35,499 nt of DNA from Clostridia bacterium (GTDB lineage: Bacteria; Bacillota; Clostridia; Christensenellales; CAG-138): contig JAFWMS010000029.1 of NCBI GenBank assembly GCA_017545535.1, positions 1 to 35,499 of the forward strand, given 5' to 3'. Of the stretch, positions 16,404 through 24,167 are shown in pieces. The first letter of the stretch is position 1, and every line of letters starts with the position of its first letter. Below the pieces are notes generated by a model, which searched no databases, was not told the origin of the DNA, and worked only from the letters and a program-made list of their open reading frames with translations. A program made the translations under genes and the position numbers.

Positions 16404-17510
16404 TCAGTTCCCCATGGCGGTCTTGAACTCTTCCCAGGCGCTGTTGTAGAGCTCGATATCCGTGCCCAGATCGTGGTACACGTTGCAGCGGGCCAGGGTC
16501 TCGTCCGTGGGGTTGAAGCATTCGTTCTCCGCCAACTCCTGATCCATCCGGTCGAGAGCGCCCTGGTTGGGGGTGGAGTAGTAGATGAACTCCGTGTTCC
16601 GAGCGGCCAGATTAGCGTCGTTCAGGAAGTTGATGAAAGCAAGGGCCGCGTCCACGTTCTTGGCGGTCTTGGGAATGACCACGTTGTCGAACCAAACGTT
16701 GCTGCCTTCCTTGGGAATCACGTAGGCCAGATCCTCGTTCTCCTCCATGCAGAGGATGGCGTCGCCGGCGTAGATCACGGCGAGCGCCGCCTTGCCGTTG
16801 ATCATGGACGCCCGGATATTGTCGGTGCCCAACCCCTTCAGAAGCGGGATCTGCTGGATGAGCGCCTCCTTGGCGGCGTTCACTTCATTGGGGTCGGTGG
16901 TGTTCATGTCGTAGCCCAGCCGCAGCAGGGACACGGCCATGGCGTCCCGAACGGAGTCATACTGCCAGATCTTCTCGGCATACTTTTCGTCCCAAAGCAC
17001 GTTCCAGCTGTCTACTTCCCCATCCACCATCTTGGTGTTATACAGGATGCCTACGGTGCCCCACATATAGGGCAGAGAGAACTTGTTGCCGGGATCGAAG
17101 GTGCCGGTCACCTCGAACATGCGAGGGGAAATATTCTTGCTATTGGGGATCTTCGTCATGTCCAGGGGCAGCAGCAGATCGTCCTTGATCAGCTTCTCGA
17201 TGATATAGTCGGAGGGGAAGCACATATCGTAGGGGTTGTCCGCGGAGCGGAGCTTGATGAGCATCTCCTCATTGCTGGTCATCTCGGTATAGTTCACCTT
17301 GACGCCGGTCTCCTTTTCAAAAAGAGAGATCAGCTCGGGATCGATATACTCGCCCCAGTTCAGCACGTTCAGCTCCCCGCCGATGGTGTCATACTGGTCC
17401 CCGTCAGCAAAGCTGTAATCCGCCGCCTCTTCCTCCTCCGCCTGTTTCGAGCAGGCCACCGCGGAGAACACCAGCAACGCGCACAGCAGGATCGCAACCC
17501 ATTTCTTCAT
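16404..17510 (-). CDS. potD: Spermidine/putrescine ABC transporter substrate-binding lipoprotein PotD
   Basis: Extracytoplasmic receptor that captures polyamines for PotABC. The 368-residue product starts with a lipoprotein signal peptide (MKKWVAILLCALL) and lipobox S-A-V-A-C with Cys20 as the lipidated residue, then an acidic linker, then the PotD fold: LNVLNWGEYIDPELISLFEKE near residue 50, FPSDYIIEKLI, and MWGTVGILYN typical of PotD/PotF. It is separated from potC by a single base. It is the last pot gene before the small DUF896 gene. Confidence 0.92.
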   Translation of the reverse strand: MKKWVAILLCALLVFSAVACSKQAEEEEAADYSFADGDQYDTIGGELNVLNWGEYIDPELISLFEKETGVKVNYTEMTSNEEMLIKLRSADNPYDMCFPSDYIIEKLIKDDLLLPLDMTKIPNSKNISPRMFEVTGTFDPGNKFSLPYMWGTVGILYNTKMVDGEVDSWNVLWDEKYAEKIWQYDSVRDAMAVSLLRLGYDMNTTDPNEVNAAKEALIQQIPLLKGLGTDNIRASMINGKAALAVIYAGDAILCMEENEDLAYVIPKEGSNVWFDNVVIPKTAKNVDAALAFINFLNDANLAARNTEFIYYSTPNQGALDRMDQELAENECFNPTDETLARCNVYHDLGTDIELYNSAWEEFKTAMGN

Positions 17511-17511
17511 T

Positions 17512-18387
17512 TCATTTTCCTCCCTTGTCCTTCAGTTTTACCTTTTTGTTTTGAATCTCATATTCCCGTTCCTTGGCGATGCGCCGGAAATTCACCAGCA
17601 GCAGCAGTGTCACCAATGGGATGAATATCACCGTAGCGAGGGCCGGGTTCACGCCCTTTGCCCCACGGGCCGCGGAGTAGATGTAGACGGAGAGCACGCT
17701 CTTCAGGTCGCTGACGAAATAGCTTACCACGAAGTCGTCTAAGCTCATGGTCAGGGCCATGACGAAGCCCGATGTGATCCCCGGCATGATGTCCGGGATC
17801 ACGGCCTTGAAAAGGGCCTGCATGGGCGAACAGCCAAGGTCCATGGCCGCCTCGTACAAAAGATCCGAGCTCTGCCGGAGCCGGGGCATGACGGAGAAGA
17901 TCACGTAGGGGATGCTGAACGAGATGTGGGCGATCAAAAGCTTGGTCATATCCCCCACCTTCCTGTACCCCAGATTCACCAGCAGCGTGTTCACAAAGGC
18001 GAAGAGCATCATGAACGTGATGCCCGTCACCAAATCCGGGTTCACCATGGGCAGCTGGGAGGCGTTGAGCACCAGGTTCCTGGTCCGCTTCTTCATACTG
18101 TAGATACCGATGGCCGCCGCGGTGCCGATGAGGGTGGCCAGGATGCTGGTGATGCCCGCCACCTCCAACGTGAGGAGCAGGGCCTGCCCCGCCTCGCCGG
18201 TGAACAAGGTGGTGTAGTTATGCAGCGTGAATCCCTTCCACGCGCCCAGGTTTGCGTAGCTGATCCGACGTCCCGTGGAGAAATCGTTGAAGGAGAACAC
18301 GATCAGATACAGGATGGGGATATAGAGGAAGAGGATCATCAACGCCAGATAGACGTATTTGAAGGAGCGAGATATCTTTTTCACCAC
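17512..18387 (-). CDS. potC: Spermidine/putrescine ABC transporter permease PotC
   Basis: Inner-membrane permease of 291 residues with six predicted helices (the first at about 10-32). It has the EAA loop that docks on PotA: LYEAAMDLGCSPMQALFKAV followed by PDIMPGI. It has the short PotC-type N-terminus and a Lys-rich cytosolic tail. The start is GTG (GTG GTG AAA AAG) with GGAGG 6 nt upstream, overlapping the potB end by seven bases. It pairs with PotB to form the channel. Confidence 0.92.
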   Translation of the reverse strand: MVKKISRSFKYVYLALMILFLYIPILYLIVFSFNDFSTGRRISYANLGAWKGFTLHNYTTLFTGEAGQALLLTLEVAGITSILATLIGTAAAIGIYSMKKRTRNLVLNASQLPMVNPDLVTGITFMMLFAFVNTLLVNLGYRKVGDMTKLLIAHISFSIPYVIFSVMPRLRQSSDLLYEAAMDLGCSPMQALFKAVIPDIMPGITSGFVMALTMSLDDFVVSYFVSDLKSVLSVYIYSAARGAKGVNPALATVIFIPLVTLLLLVNFRRIAKEREYEIQNKKVKLKDKGGK

Positions 18388-19193
18388 ATCTGCCCTCCCT
18401 GTTTCTGGTCTTTGTCAAAGTAGTTCATGATGATCGTGGACACCACCACGCAGATGAGCAGGATGATGGAAAGCGTGGAGCCCACGGCGTAGTCCCCCTG
18501 GCCGGACAGGGTCTTGAAAGCCAGCTCGATCTCGTTGCCGTAGAGGTAATACTTCCCGTTGCCGATGAGGGCGGGTACGGTGAAGGCCGTGATGGCGGGG
18601 ATGAACACCATGGTGATGCCGGACACAATGCCAGGGATGGACAGGGGCAGCACCACCCGCAAAAAGGTGAGGATGCTGTTGGCCCCCAGATCCCGGGCAG
18701 CCTCCAGCAGGGATTTATCGAGCTTGGCCAGGGTGTTGTAGAGGGGCATGATCATGAAGGGCAGGAAGTTATAGACCAGCACCATGAGCACCGCCGCCTC
18801 CGTGCCGGTGAGGGTGCTGTCCTTCATGCCCAAAAGGTTGGGCAAAAAGTATTCGAGGATGGCCTGCCAGGCATAGGTGCGAAGCACAAAATTCATCCAC
18901 ATGGGCACAAAGAAGAGGACGGACAAAAACCCCGCCACGGTCTTGCTCATGTTGGAGAGGATGTAGGCGATGGGGTACCCAAGGAGCAGGCAGATCAGCG
19001 TGGTTTTGAAGGCCATGACCACACTGGTCCAGAGGATGTTCCACTTGCCCGCGTCGGAAAGGGTGGCCCAGGCCTTGGTGATGGTCCACGCGCCGCCCAC
19101 GTTCACCGAGTAGTACAGGATGAACAGCATGGGCGCCACGATGAACAGGATCATCCACACGATATAGGGATAGGCGAAGAACTTGCGCTTCAT
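18381..19193 (-). CDS. potB: Spermidine/putrescine ABC transporter permease PotB
   Basis: Inner-membrane permease of 270 residues with six predicted helices (FFAYPYIVWMILFIVAPMLF as the first). Its EAA loop is SLLEAARDLGANSILTFLRV with PLSIPGI after it, and WMNFVLRTYAWQAIL is typical of PotB. It lies 6 bases after potA and overlaps potC by 7 bases, so stoichiometric translation is likely. Confidence 0.92.
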   Translation of the reverse strand: MKRKFFAYPYIVWMILFIVAPMLFILYYSVNVGGAWTITKAWATLSDAGKWNILWTSVVMAFKTTLICLLLGYPIAYILSNMSKTVAGFLSVLFFVPMWMNFVLRTYAWQAILEYFLPNLLGMKDSTLTGTEAAVLMVLVYNFLPFMIMPLYNTLAKLDKSLLEAARDLGANSILTFLRVVLPLSIPGIVSGITMVFIPAITAFTVPALIGNGKYYLYGNEIELAFKTLSGQGDYAVGSTLSIILLICVVVSTIIMNYFDKDQKQGGQMW

Positions 19194-19199
19194 GGGCCC

Positions 19200-20573
19200 T
19201 TACTCCTTTTTGTCCGTCAGGATGAGATCCTGAGCGTCCACCAGGATGCCCACCTCCTCGCCGTCCTCCATAAACTCGTCCGAATGGGCGATCCAGTCGT
19301 TCTCCTCGCAGGAGACGGTGATCTGGTAGTGGGTGCCCAGGAACATGCAGCTCTTGATGGTGCCGGTAAGCTTGGCGTCCTTGGGGTTCACGATCCGCAC
19401 CTTCTCCGGGGCGATCTCCACCAGGGCGATCTCCTTCTTTTCGTAGCCCTCCAGATCGTTGGCGGGGAAGCCCACGTCGTCGATATAGATCATGCCCTCG
19501 CTGGGCCAGACCTCCGCGTCGAACAGGTTCTTTTCCCTCGTCTTCTTCATGACATGAATGGCGTCCGGGGGAATGGAGATGCCCACGGTGTCGCCCACGG
19601 CGGCATAGTCCGTGGAATGGACCACCCATTCGTAGCCGCCGCAGTCCACGTCGATCTCGTAATGGACGCCCATGAACACCACGGAGACCACCTTCCCCAC
19701 CACCCGGGCGTTTTCGGGGGGAACGATGTCGATGTCCTCGGGGCGGATGACCACGTCCACCTCCACGTTCTTGCCGAAGCCGGCGTCCACGCACTTGAAG
19801 GTGAGGCCCTTGAAGCGGACCTTGTAATCGTCCATCATGACGGCGGGGACTATGTTGCTCTCGCCGATGAAGTCCGCTACGAAGGGGTTGTTGGGCTCGT
19901 TGTAGATGTCGGTGGGCTTGCCGATCTGCTGGATGACGCCGTCCTTCATGACCACGATGGTGTCGGACATGGTCAGCGCCTCCTCCTGATCGTGGGTCAC
20001 GTAGATGAAGGTGATGCCCAGCTGCTGCTGCATGCGCTTCAATTCCACCTGCATCTCCTTGCGGAGCTTCAGGTCAAGAGCGCCCAGCGGCTCGTCCAGA
20101 AGAAGCACCTTGGGTTGGTTCACGAGAGCCCGGGCGATGGCCACCCGCTGCTGCTGACCGCCGGAAAGCTGGTCGATCCAGCGCTTGCCGTAACCTTCCA
20201 GGTTCACCAGCTTCAGCATGGCCTCCACCTTCTTTTCGATCTGATCCTTGGGGGTCTTCTTGATCCGCAGGCCGAAGGCGATGTTGTCGAAAACGTTCAG
20301 GTGCGGGAACAGGGCGTACTTTTGAAACACAGTGTTGATCTCCCGCTTATAGGGGGGCACCTTGGCGATGTCCGTGCCGTTCATCAAAATCTGGCCCGTG
20401 GTGGGCATGATGAAGCCCGCGATGAGCCGGAGCATGGTGGTCTTGCCGCAGCCGGAGGGCCCCAGCAGCGTCAAAAACTCGCCGTCGTTGATGTACAGGT
20501 TCACATGGTCCAGCGCCAGATCCCCGTCGTATTCCTTGGAAACATCCCTAAGCTCGATCAACCTTTTCCCCAT
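19200..20573 (-). CDS. potA: Spermidine/putrescine ABC transporter ATPase PotA with duplicated TOBE domain
   Basis: Cytosolic ATPase that powers polyamine import. Walker A GPSGCGKT is at 38-45, the Q loop at [10 protein letters not shown], the signature LSGGQ at 136-140, Walker B VLLLDEP with Glu161, and the H loop at THDQEEAL. At 457 residues it is about 80-100 longer than usual PotA. The extra length is a second TOBE-like unit: IRPEDIDIV with GVHYEID (about 276-342) is echoed by IAPEKVRIV with GTHYQIT (about 387-452), 111 residues later. GGAGG precedes the ATG. It is the second gene of the operon, 21 bases after the regulator. Confidence 0.93.
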   Translation of the reverse strand: MGKRLIELRDVSKEYDGDLALDHVNLYINDGEFLTLLGPSGCGKTTMLRLIAGFIMPTTGQILMNGTDIAKVPPYKREINTVFQKYALFPHLNVFDNIAFGLRIKKTPKDQIEKKVEAMLKLVNLEGYGKRWIDQLSGGQQQRVAIARALVNQPKVLLLDEPLGALDLKLRKEMQVELKRMQQQLGITFIYVTHDQEEALTMSDTIVVMKDGVIQQIGKPTDIYNEPNNPFVADFIGESNIVPAVMMDDYKVRFKGLTFKCVDAGFGKNVEVDVVIRPEDIDIVPPENARVVGKVVSVVFMGVHYEIDVDCGGYEWVVHSTDYAAVGDTVGISIPPDAIHVMKKTREKNLFDAEVWPSEGMIYIDDVGFPANDLEGYEKKEIALVEIAPEKVRIVNPKDAKLTGTIKSCMFLGTHYQITVSCEENDWIAHSDEFMEDGEEVGILVDAQDLILTDKKE

Positions 20574-20594
20574 GATCCGTTCCTCCCGCTGTTG

Positions 20595-21137
20595 TTAGAA
20601 TGAGGGCGGCGTGCTCACCCAAAGCACCTTCCCCTCAGTTTTGCCGCTGTTGGTCAGATAGTGTATCCCGTTGGGGCGGAAATAAAAGGCGTCCCCCCGC
20701 CGGATCCTGTATCGCTGCTCCCCGCAGATAAGGGTGATGGTGCCGGAGAGCACATAGCCGAACTCCTCCCCCTCGTGGGGGTCCTGCTGTTCCGTGGAAG
20801 CCCCCGGCGACAGGGTCACCAGAATGGGCTCCATGGCGTTCTTCTGGGCATTGGTCACCAGCCATCGGATGGTGACGCCCGCATCCTCATCCTCCTTGAG
20901 GAACATATCCTCCGCCGTATACACCGCCACGGCGTCGGTCTCCCGTTCGCTGAAAAACTCGCTCACGTTGGTCCCCAGCGCCTCCAGGATGTCCATCAGC
21001 GTAGCGATGGAGGGGGAGGTGATGTCCCGCTCCAGCTGGGAGATGAACCCCTTGGTTAGCTCCGTGCGGGCCGCCAGCTCCTCCTGGGTGAGCCCCAGGC
21101 GGACCCGAAGCCGCTTGATTTTGCCGCCGATCTCCAT
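20595..21137 (-). CDS. XRE-cupin transcriptional regulator of the polyamine operon (PuuR-like)
   Basis: DNA-binding regulator of 180 residues: an N-terminal XRE helix-turn-helix (about 5-60, LGLTQEELAARTELTKGFIS) and a C-terminal cupin (about 105-175, with HEGEEFGYVLSG and PNGIHYLTN) that would hold the effector. This layout matches PuuR-type repressors that respond to putrescine. It stands first in the potABCD operon, so it most likely controls it and itself. A perfect TAAAC/GTTTA palindrome lies 14-28 bases before its start codon, downstream of a near-consensus promoter. The effector is inferred from context. Confidence 0.88.
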   Translation of the reverse strand: MEIGGKIKRLRVRLGLTQEELAARTELTKGFISQLERDITSPSIATLMDILEALGTNVSEFFSERETDAVAVYTAEDMFLKEDEDAGVTIRWLVTNAQKNAMEPILVTLSPGASTEQQDPHEGEEFGYVLSGTITLICGEQRYRIRRGDAFYFRPNGIHYLTNSGKTEGKVLWVSTPPSF

Positions 21138-21150
21138 ACGTTAGCCTTTC

Positions 21151-21177
21151 TAAACTTTAAGTTTACAACCACTAAAC
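21151..21177. promoter_or_regulatory. Candidate operator for the XRE-cupin regulator
   Basis: TAAACTT-T-AAGTTTA (21151-21165) is a perfect palindrome, and a further TAAAC half-site lies at 21173-21177, giving TAAAC/GTTTA/TAAAC spaced 5 and 7 nt apart. It sits between the promoter and start codon of the regulator, where a bound repressor would block the pot transcript. Confidence 0.6.
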
Positions 21178-21190
21178 GAAATCATACAGA

Positions 21191-21219
21191 TTTATATCAG
21201 ATGCGCCCCCGTTTGTCAA
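21191..21219 (-). promoter_or_regulatory. Promoter of the regulator-potABCD operon
   Basis: Minus strand: TTGACA (21219-21214), 17-nt spacer, TATAAA (21196-21191). Near-consensus sigma-A promoter, with the palindrome about 14 bases downstream of the -10 box. Confidence 0.85.
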
Positions 21220-21282
21220 TGGCCTGTGAACATAAAAATCCTTTTGGTTCGACAGAATATTCTTAAGAATTGCCGCTTTTGT

Positions 21283-21311
21283 TTGACAGAAAGGGGCTTT
21301 ACTTGTATACT
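21283..21311 (+). promoter_or_regulatory. Promoter of the oxoamine synthase-dehydrogenase pair
   Basis: TTGACA (21283-21288), 17-nt spacer, TATACT (21306-21311). This is among the strongest-looking promoters in the window; leader of about 40 nt to the ATG. Confidence 0.85.
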
Positions 21312-21356
21312 ATCTTATCATTCAAATTTTTGTACCATCAAGAAAGGAGTACGCCC

Positions 21357-22535
21357 ATGGATCTGTTTGCAAAATGCTATGCCCCGTCGCTGGCGGATGA
21401 ATATAAGGAAAAGGGCATCTATCCCTATTTTCACGCCCTGGAGACCCGGCAGGGGCCCGAGGTGATCATGGAGGGTCAGCGGCGGATCATGCTGGGCTCC
21501 AACAACTATCTGGGCCTCACCAGCTGCCCCGAGGTGGTGGAGGCGGGCATCCGGGCTTTGGAGGAGTTTGGCACCGGCTGCTCGGGCTCCCGGTTTTTGA
21601 ACGGCACCCTCACGCTGCACCTGGAGTTGGAGGCGGAATTGGCCAGGTTCCTCCGCAAGGAGGCGGTCATGACCTTCTCCACCGGCTTCCAGAGCAACCT
21701 GGGCATCATCAGCGCCCTGGTGGGCCGCAGCGACTATATGATCCTGGATCGGGAGAACCACGCCAGCATCTATGACGGCACCCGCCTGAGCTTCGGCCGC
21801 ATGCTCCGCTACCGGCACAACGATATGGCGGATCTGGAGCGGTGCCTGCAGCAGGTCCCCGAGACCGCCGGGGCCCTCGTCATCACGGACGGCGTGTTCA
21901 GCATGGGCGGCGACATCGCGGACCTGCCCAACATCGTGCGCCTGGCCAGGCAATACGGGGCACGGGTCATGGTGGACGACGCCCACGGTCTGGGCACCAT
22001 CGGCGAGGGCGGCCGGGGCACCGCCAGCCACTTCGGTTTGGAAGATCAGGTGGACGTGTACATGGGCACCTTCTCCAAGTCACTGGCCAGTCTCGGCGGC
22101 TACATGGCCGCGGACGAGCGGGTAGTGGACTATGTGCGCCACGCCTCCCGGCCCTTCATCTTCTCCGCCTCCATTCCCCCGTCCAGCTGCGCCACGGCCC
22201 TGGCGGCCCTGCGGCATCTGGAGGCCCACCCGGAGCTGCCCCGGCGGCTCGCCGACCTCAGCGACCATTTCCGCGGGGCGCTGACCTCCCGGGGGCTCGC
22301 CATCCGGGAGAGCCGGACGCCCATCGTGCCCATCTTCACCTATGAGATGGAGCGGACGCTGCGGGTGGCCAAGGCGCTCTATGATAACGGGGTCTATGTG
22401 AACACGGTCCTCCCTCCCGCCGCTCCCACGGACGGGTGCATGCTCCGAACCAGCCTGATGGCCACCCACAGTTCGGCCTTGCTGGATGAGGCGGCGGACG
22501 TGATCCAGCGGGTTTTGGGGGCGGACCATGAATAA
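21357..22535 (+). CDS. PLP-dependent alpha-oxoamine synthase, serine palmitoyltransferase-like
   Basis: Cytosolic or membrane-associated fold-type I PLP enzyme of 392 residues that would condense an amino acid with an acyl thioester, releasing CO2. Seen: GSNNYLGLT (47-55), GTGCSGSRFLNGT (72-84), the PLP-stacking His135 in RENHAS, the DDAHGLG strand (207-213), and the Schiff-base Lys241 in GTFSKSLASLGGY. BioF and Kbl usually read GTLGKA at the lysine; GTFSKS is the form known from bacterial serine palmitoyltransferases, and the YPYF N-terminus also recalls Bacteroides SPT. AAAGGAG precedes the ATG. It overlaps the following reductase gene by 8 bases. 8-amino-7-oxononanoate synthase or 2-amino-3-ketobutyrate ligase remain possible. 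Confidence 0.8.
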   Translation: MDLFAKCYAPSLADEYKEKGIYPYFHALETRQGPEVIMEGQRRIMLGSNNYLGLTSCPEVVEAGIRALEEFGTGCSGSRFLNGTLTLHLELEAELARFLRKEAVMTFSTGFQSNLGIISALVGRSDYMILDRENHASIYDGTRLSFGRMLRYRHNDMADLERCLQQVPETAGALVITDGVFSMGGDIADLPNIVRLARQYGARVMVDDAHGLGTIGEGGRGTASHFGLEDQVDVYMGTFSKSLASLGGYMAADERVVDYVRHASRPFIFSASIPPSSCATALAALRHLEAHPELPRRLADLSDHFRGALTSRGLAIRESRTPIVPIFTYEMERTLRVAKALYDNGVYVNTVLPPAAPTDGCMLRTSLMATHSSALLDEAADVIQRVLGADHE

Positions 22536-23298
22536 GGTCGTCATCGTCACCGGCGGCACCAGCGGCATCGGCCTGGCCGCGGTGAAGGCGCTGCGGGAAC
22601 GAGGCTGCACGGTCTACGCTCTGAGCCGGCATGGGGACATCCCCTGCGACGTGGCGGATGAGCAAAGCGCCCGGGCCGCCGTAGAGCAGGTCCTGGAAAA
22701 GGAGGGGCGGATCGATATCCTGGTCAACTGCGCCGGCTTCGGCATCTCCGGGGCGGCGGAGCTGACGCCGCTGGATATGGCAAAGCGACAGCTGGACGTG
22801 AACCTCTTCGGCACGGCCAATATGGTGAACGCGGTGATCCCCGCCATGCGCCGGCAGGGCGGCGGACGGATCGTGAACACGGGCTCCGTGGCCGGGTTCG
22901 TGCCCATCCCCTTCCAAACCTGGTACTCCGCCAGCAAGGCCGCCGTCCAGTCCTACACCATGGCCATGGCCAACGAGCTCCGGCCCTTCGGCATCACCCT
23001 CACCGCCGTGCTGCCCGGGGACACCAAGACCGGCTTCACCGCCGCCCGGAACAAGATCGACGACCCGGAAGGGCTCTATTCTGGCCGGATCGAGCGCTCG
23101 GTGCAGCGCATGGAACAGGACGAGCAGAACGGCGTCCCGGCTGAGGTCGTTGGCGCGCTCATCGCCAGGGTGGCCCTGAAAAAACGGGTGAAGCCCCTCT
23201 ATATCCCGGGCATCAGCTACAACCTGGTCAACGTCCTCATGCGGATATTGCCCAGCGGGGCAGCGAACCGGCTGATCGGGCTGCTGTACGCGAAATAA
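22528..23298 (+). CDS. Short-chain dehydrogenase/reductase, possible 3-ketosphinganine reductase
   Basis: Classical SDR of 256 residues: cofactor loop TGGTSGIG (8-15), VNCAG (67-71), and catalytic Ser120, Tyr133 and Lys137 (YSASK). Arg34 after the second strand suggests NADPH. The C-terminus (PLYIPGISYNLVNVLMRILP and onward) is hydrophobic and basic, consistent with membrane association on a lipid-like substrate. The start overlaps the synthase stop by 8 bases, so the two are translated together; the natural reading is that this enzyme reduces the ketone made by its neighbour. That role is inferred; FabG-like reductases have the same core motifs. Confidence 0.85.
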   Translation: MNKVVIVTGGTSGIGLAAVKALRERGCTVYALSRHGDIPCDVADEQSARAAVEQVLEKEGRIDILVNCAGFGISGAAELTPLDMAKRQLDVNLFGTANMVNAVIPAMRRQGGGRIVNTGSVAGFVPIPFQTWYSASKAAVQSYTMAMANELRPFGITLTAVLPGDTKTGFTAARNKIDDPEGLYSGRIERSVQRMEQDEQNGVPAEVVGALIARVALKKRVKPLYIPGISYNLVNVLMRILPSGAANRLIGLLYAK

Positions 23299-23351
23299 AT
23301 TAACTAGCAGCAAATCACCGGAAGCTTAATAATTTGGAACAGCCTAATGTG

Positions 23352-23382
23352 AAAAAGCACCGAAAATCTCGGTGCTTTTTTT
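23352..23382. terminator. Bidirectional intrinsic terminator
   Basis: Stem GCACCGA (23357-23363) with TCGGTGC (23369-23375), loop AAATC, T run downstream on the plus strand and A run upstream. It ends the synthase-reductase operon and, on the other strand, the lipoprotein gene at 23425. Confidence 0.85.
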
Positions 23383-23424
23383 ACCAATATAGCGCAATGT
23401 AATTGATTTGAATCCCACAAGTTT

Positions 23425-23682
23425 TCAATGACCCCCCAAAATATTATTGAAATAATTGTTATAAGTCTTTCCGCTCCCGCCACACCATGGACACGTGCTG
23501 CCATTGACTTTTCCTCTACCCCCGCAATAATTGCATATAGCGGTTTTTTGATTACTGGAATTACCCGAACTGCTGCCGTAACTGCTGCCACCACAACCCG
23601 AAAAAAGCATAAGCGCTACAATCACCACAATCACCCATATACCAGTTCGTTTACCACCATTCTTTTTTCTTGACTGCTCCAT
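23425..23682 (-). CDS. Small lipoprotein with two DnaJ-type CxxCxGxG zinc motifs
   Basis: An 85-residue protein of unknown function. Basic N-terminus, hydrophobic helix (about 14-29), lipobox-like F-S-G-C with Cys30, a Ser/Gly-rich linker, then two CxxCxGxG motifs: Cys50/Cys53 and Cys64/Cys67, a minimal DnaJ-type zinc ribbon with four ligands. The Phe at lipobox -3 is unusual, so it may instead be a simple membrane anchor. AAAGGA lies 9 nt before the chosen ATG; an ATG two codons earlier sits too close to it. The coding region and its surroundings are clearly richer in A and T than the neighbours. It is divergent from an XRE repressor and shares an operator-like palindrome with it. Confidence 0.7.
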   Translation of the reverse strand: MEQSRKKNGGKRTGIWVIVVIVALMLFSGCGGSSYGSSSGNSSNQKTAICNYCGGRGKVNGSTCPWCGGSGKTYNNYFNNILGGH

Positions 23683-23737
23683 TTCCATTCTTCCTTTCAT
23701 AGTCTGTTTGTATATGAACAGTTATTCGTCTTATAAA

Positions 23738-23766
23738 AATATACTCAATATTTGAGTATTTGTCAA
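23738..23766 (-). promoter_or_regulatory. Promoter of the zinc-ribbon lipoprotein with embedded palindromic operator
   Basis: Minus strand: TTGACA (23766-23761), 17-nt spacer, TATATT (23743-23738). A 19-bp inverted repeat (ATACTCAA-TAT-TTGAGTAT, 23741-23759) fills the spacer, and a further ATACTCA half-site lies at about 23766-23772. A protein bound here would block polymerase directly; the divergent XRE gene is the obvious candidate. Confidence 0.7.
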
Positions 23767-23821
23767 TACTCATATCTTGAATAGTCCATGATTTGGATAG
23801 TTCGGAAAGTGAGGGGTGCGG

Positions 23822-24037
23822 ATGGATTATCGTACAAGGCTACGTAACCTGCGGGAGGACGGGGACTACACTCAGGAGCAGATCGGGCGGTTGATAAACA
23901 AGTCTCAGCAGGGATATAACCATATCGAGATGGGCCGCGCGGAATTGAAGATTGAGGATCTGATTGTGCTATGTCGGTTTTATCATGTTTCGGCCGACTA
24001 TTTGATCGGTTTGACGGATCATCCTGAAACAAAATAA
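23822..24037 (+). CDS. XRE-family helix-turn-helix transcriptional regulator
   Basis: A 71-residue protein that is almost entirely a Cro/C1-type helix-turn-helix: LRNLREDGDYTQEQIGRLIN, SQQGYNHIEMGRAEL, then DLIVLCRFYHVSADYLIGLTD. GAGGGG lies 5 nt before the ATG; a GTG two codons upstream overlaps that site. With no effector domain it probably acts as a simple dimeric repressor, released by depletion or by a partner. Its likely target is the palindrome at 23741-23759, between it and the lipoprotein gene. Confidence 0.85.
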   Translation: MDYRTRLRNLREDGDYTQEQIGRLINKSQQGYNHIEMGRAELKIEDLIVLCRFYHVSADYLIGLTDHPETK

Positions 24038-24056
24038 GGAACTGGAAAGAGAAACA

Positions 24057-24152
24057 AAGAAGGGGATTTGGCTCTCGCAAGAAAAGCCAGTCCCCTTCTT
24101 AAGTTTCTCTTTTCCCGCCGCCTTTTCTCTTTGTCTAAAGAGAAAAGGCGGC
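24057..24152. repeat. Double-hairpin dispersed element, copy 3 (divergent in sequence, same layout)
   Basis: Hairpin 1 (24057-24100) pairs AAGAAGGGGA with TCCCCTTCTT plus inner TTGGCT/AGCCAG. Hairpin 2 (24117-24152) is a perfect 16-bp stem with outer GCCGCC/GGCGGC around TTTTCTCTTT. The order and position match copies 1 and 2: hairpin 2 lies 15 bases past the stop of the minus-strand gene. The sequence of hairpin 1 is unrelated, so membership rests on hairpin 2 and layout. Confidence 0.6.
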
Positions 24153-24167
24153 AAATATATATCCCTC

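Noticed and set aside
16245..17624. A 459-codon plus-strand frame opposite potD
   Set aside because: Antisense to PotD, which has a signal peptide, lipobox and family motifs; the plus-strand frame has none.
21357..22535. Plain annotation of the synthase as BioF for biotin synthesis
   Set aside because: No other biotin gene is nearby, the lysine motif is GTFSKS rather than GTLGKA, and the partner is a ketoreductase. Not excluded, so kept as an alternative in the entry.
2824..24152. The three double-hairpin elements considered as a CRISPR array or insertion-sequence ends
   Set aside because: They are more than 7 kb apart, have no spacer-repeat rhythm, no transposase between them and no target duplications that I can see.
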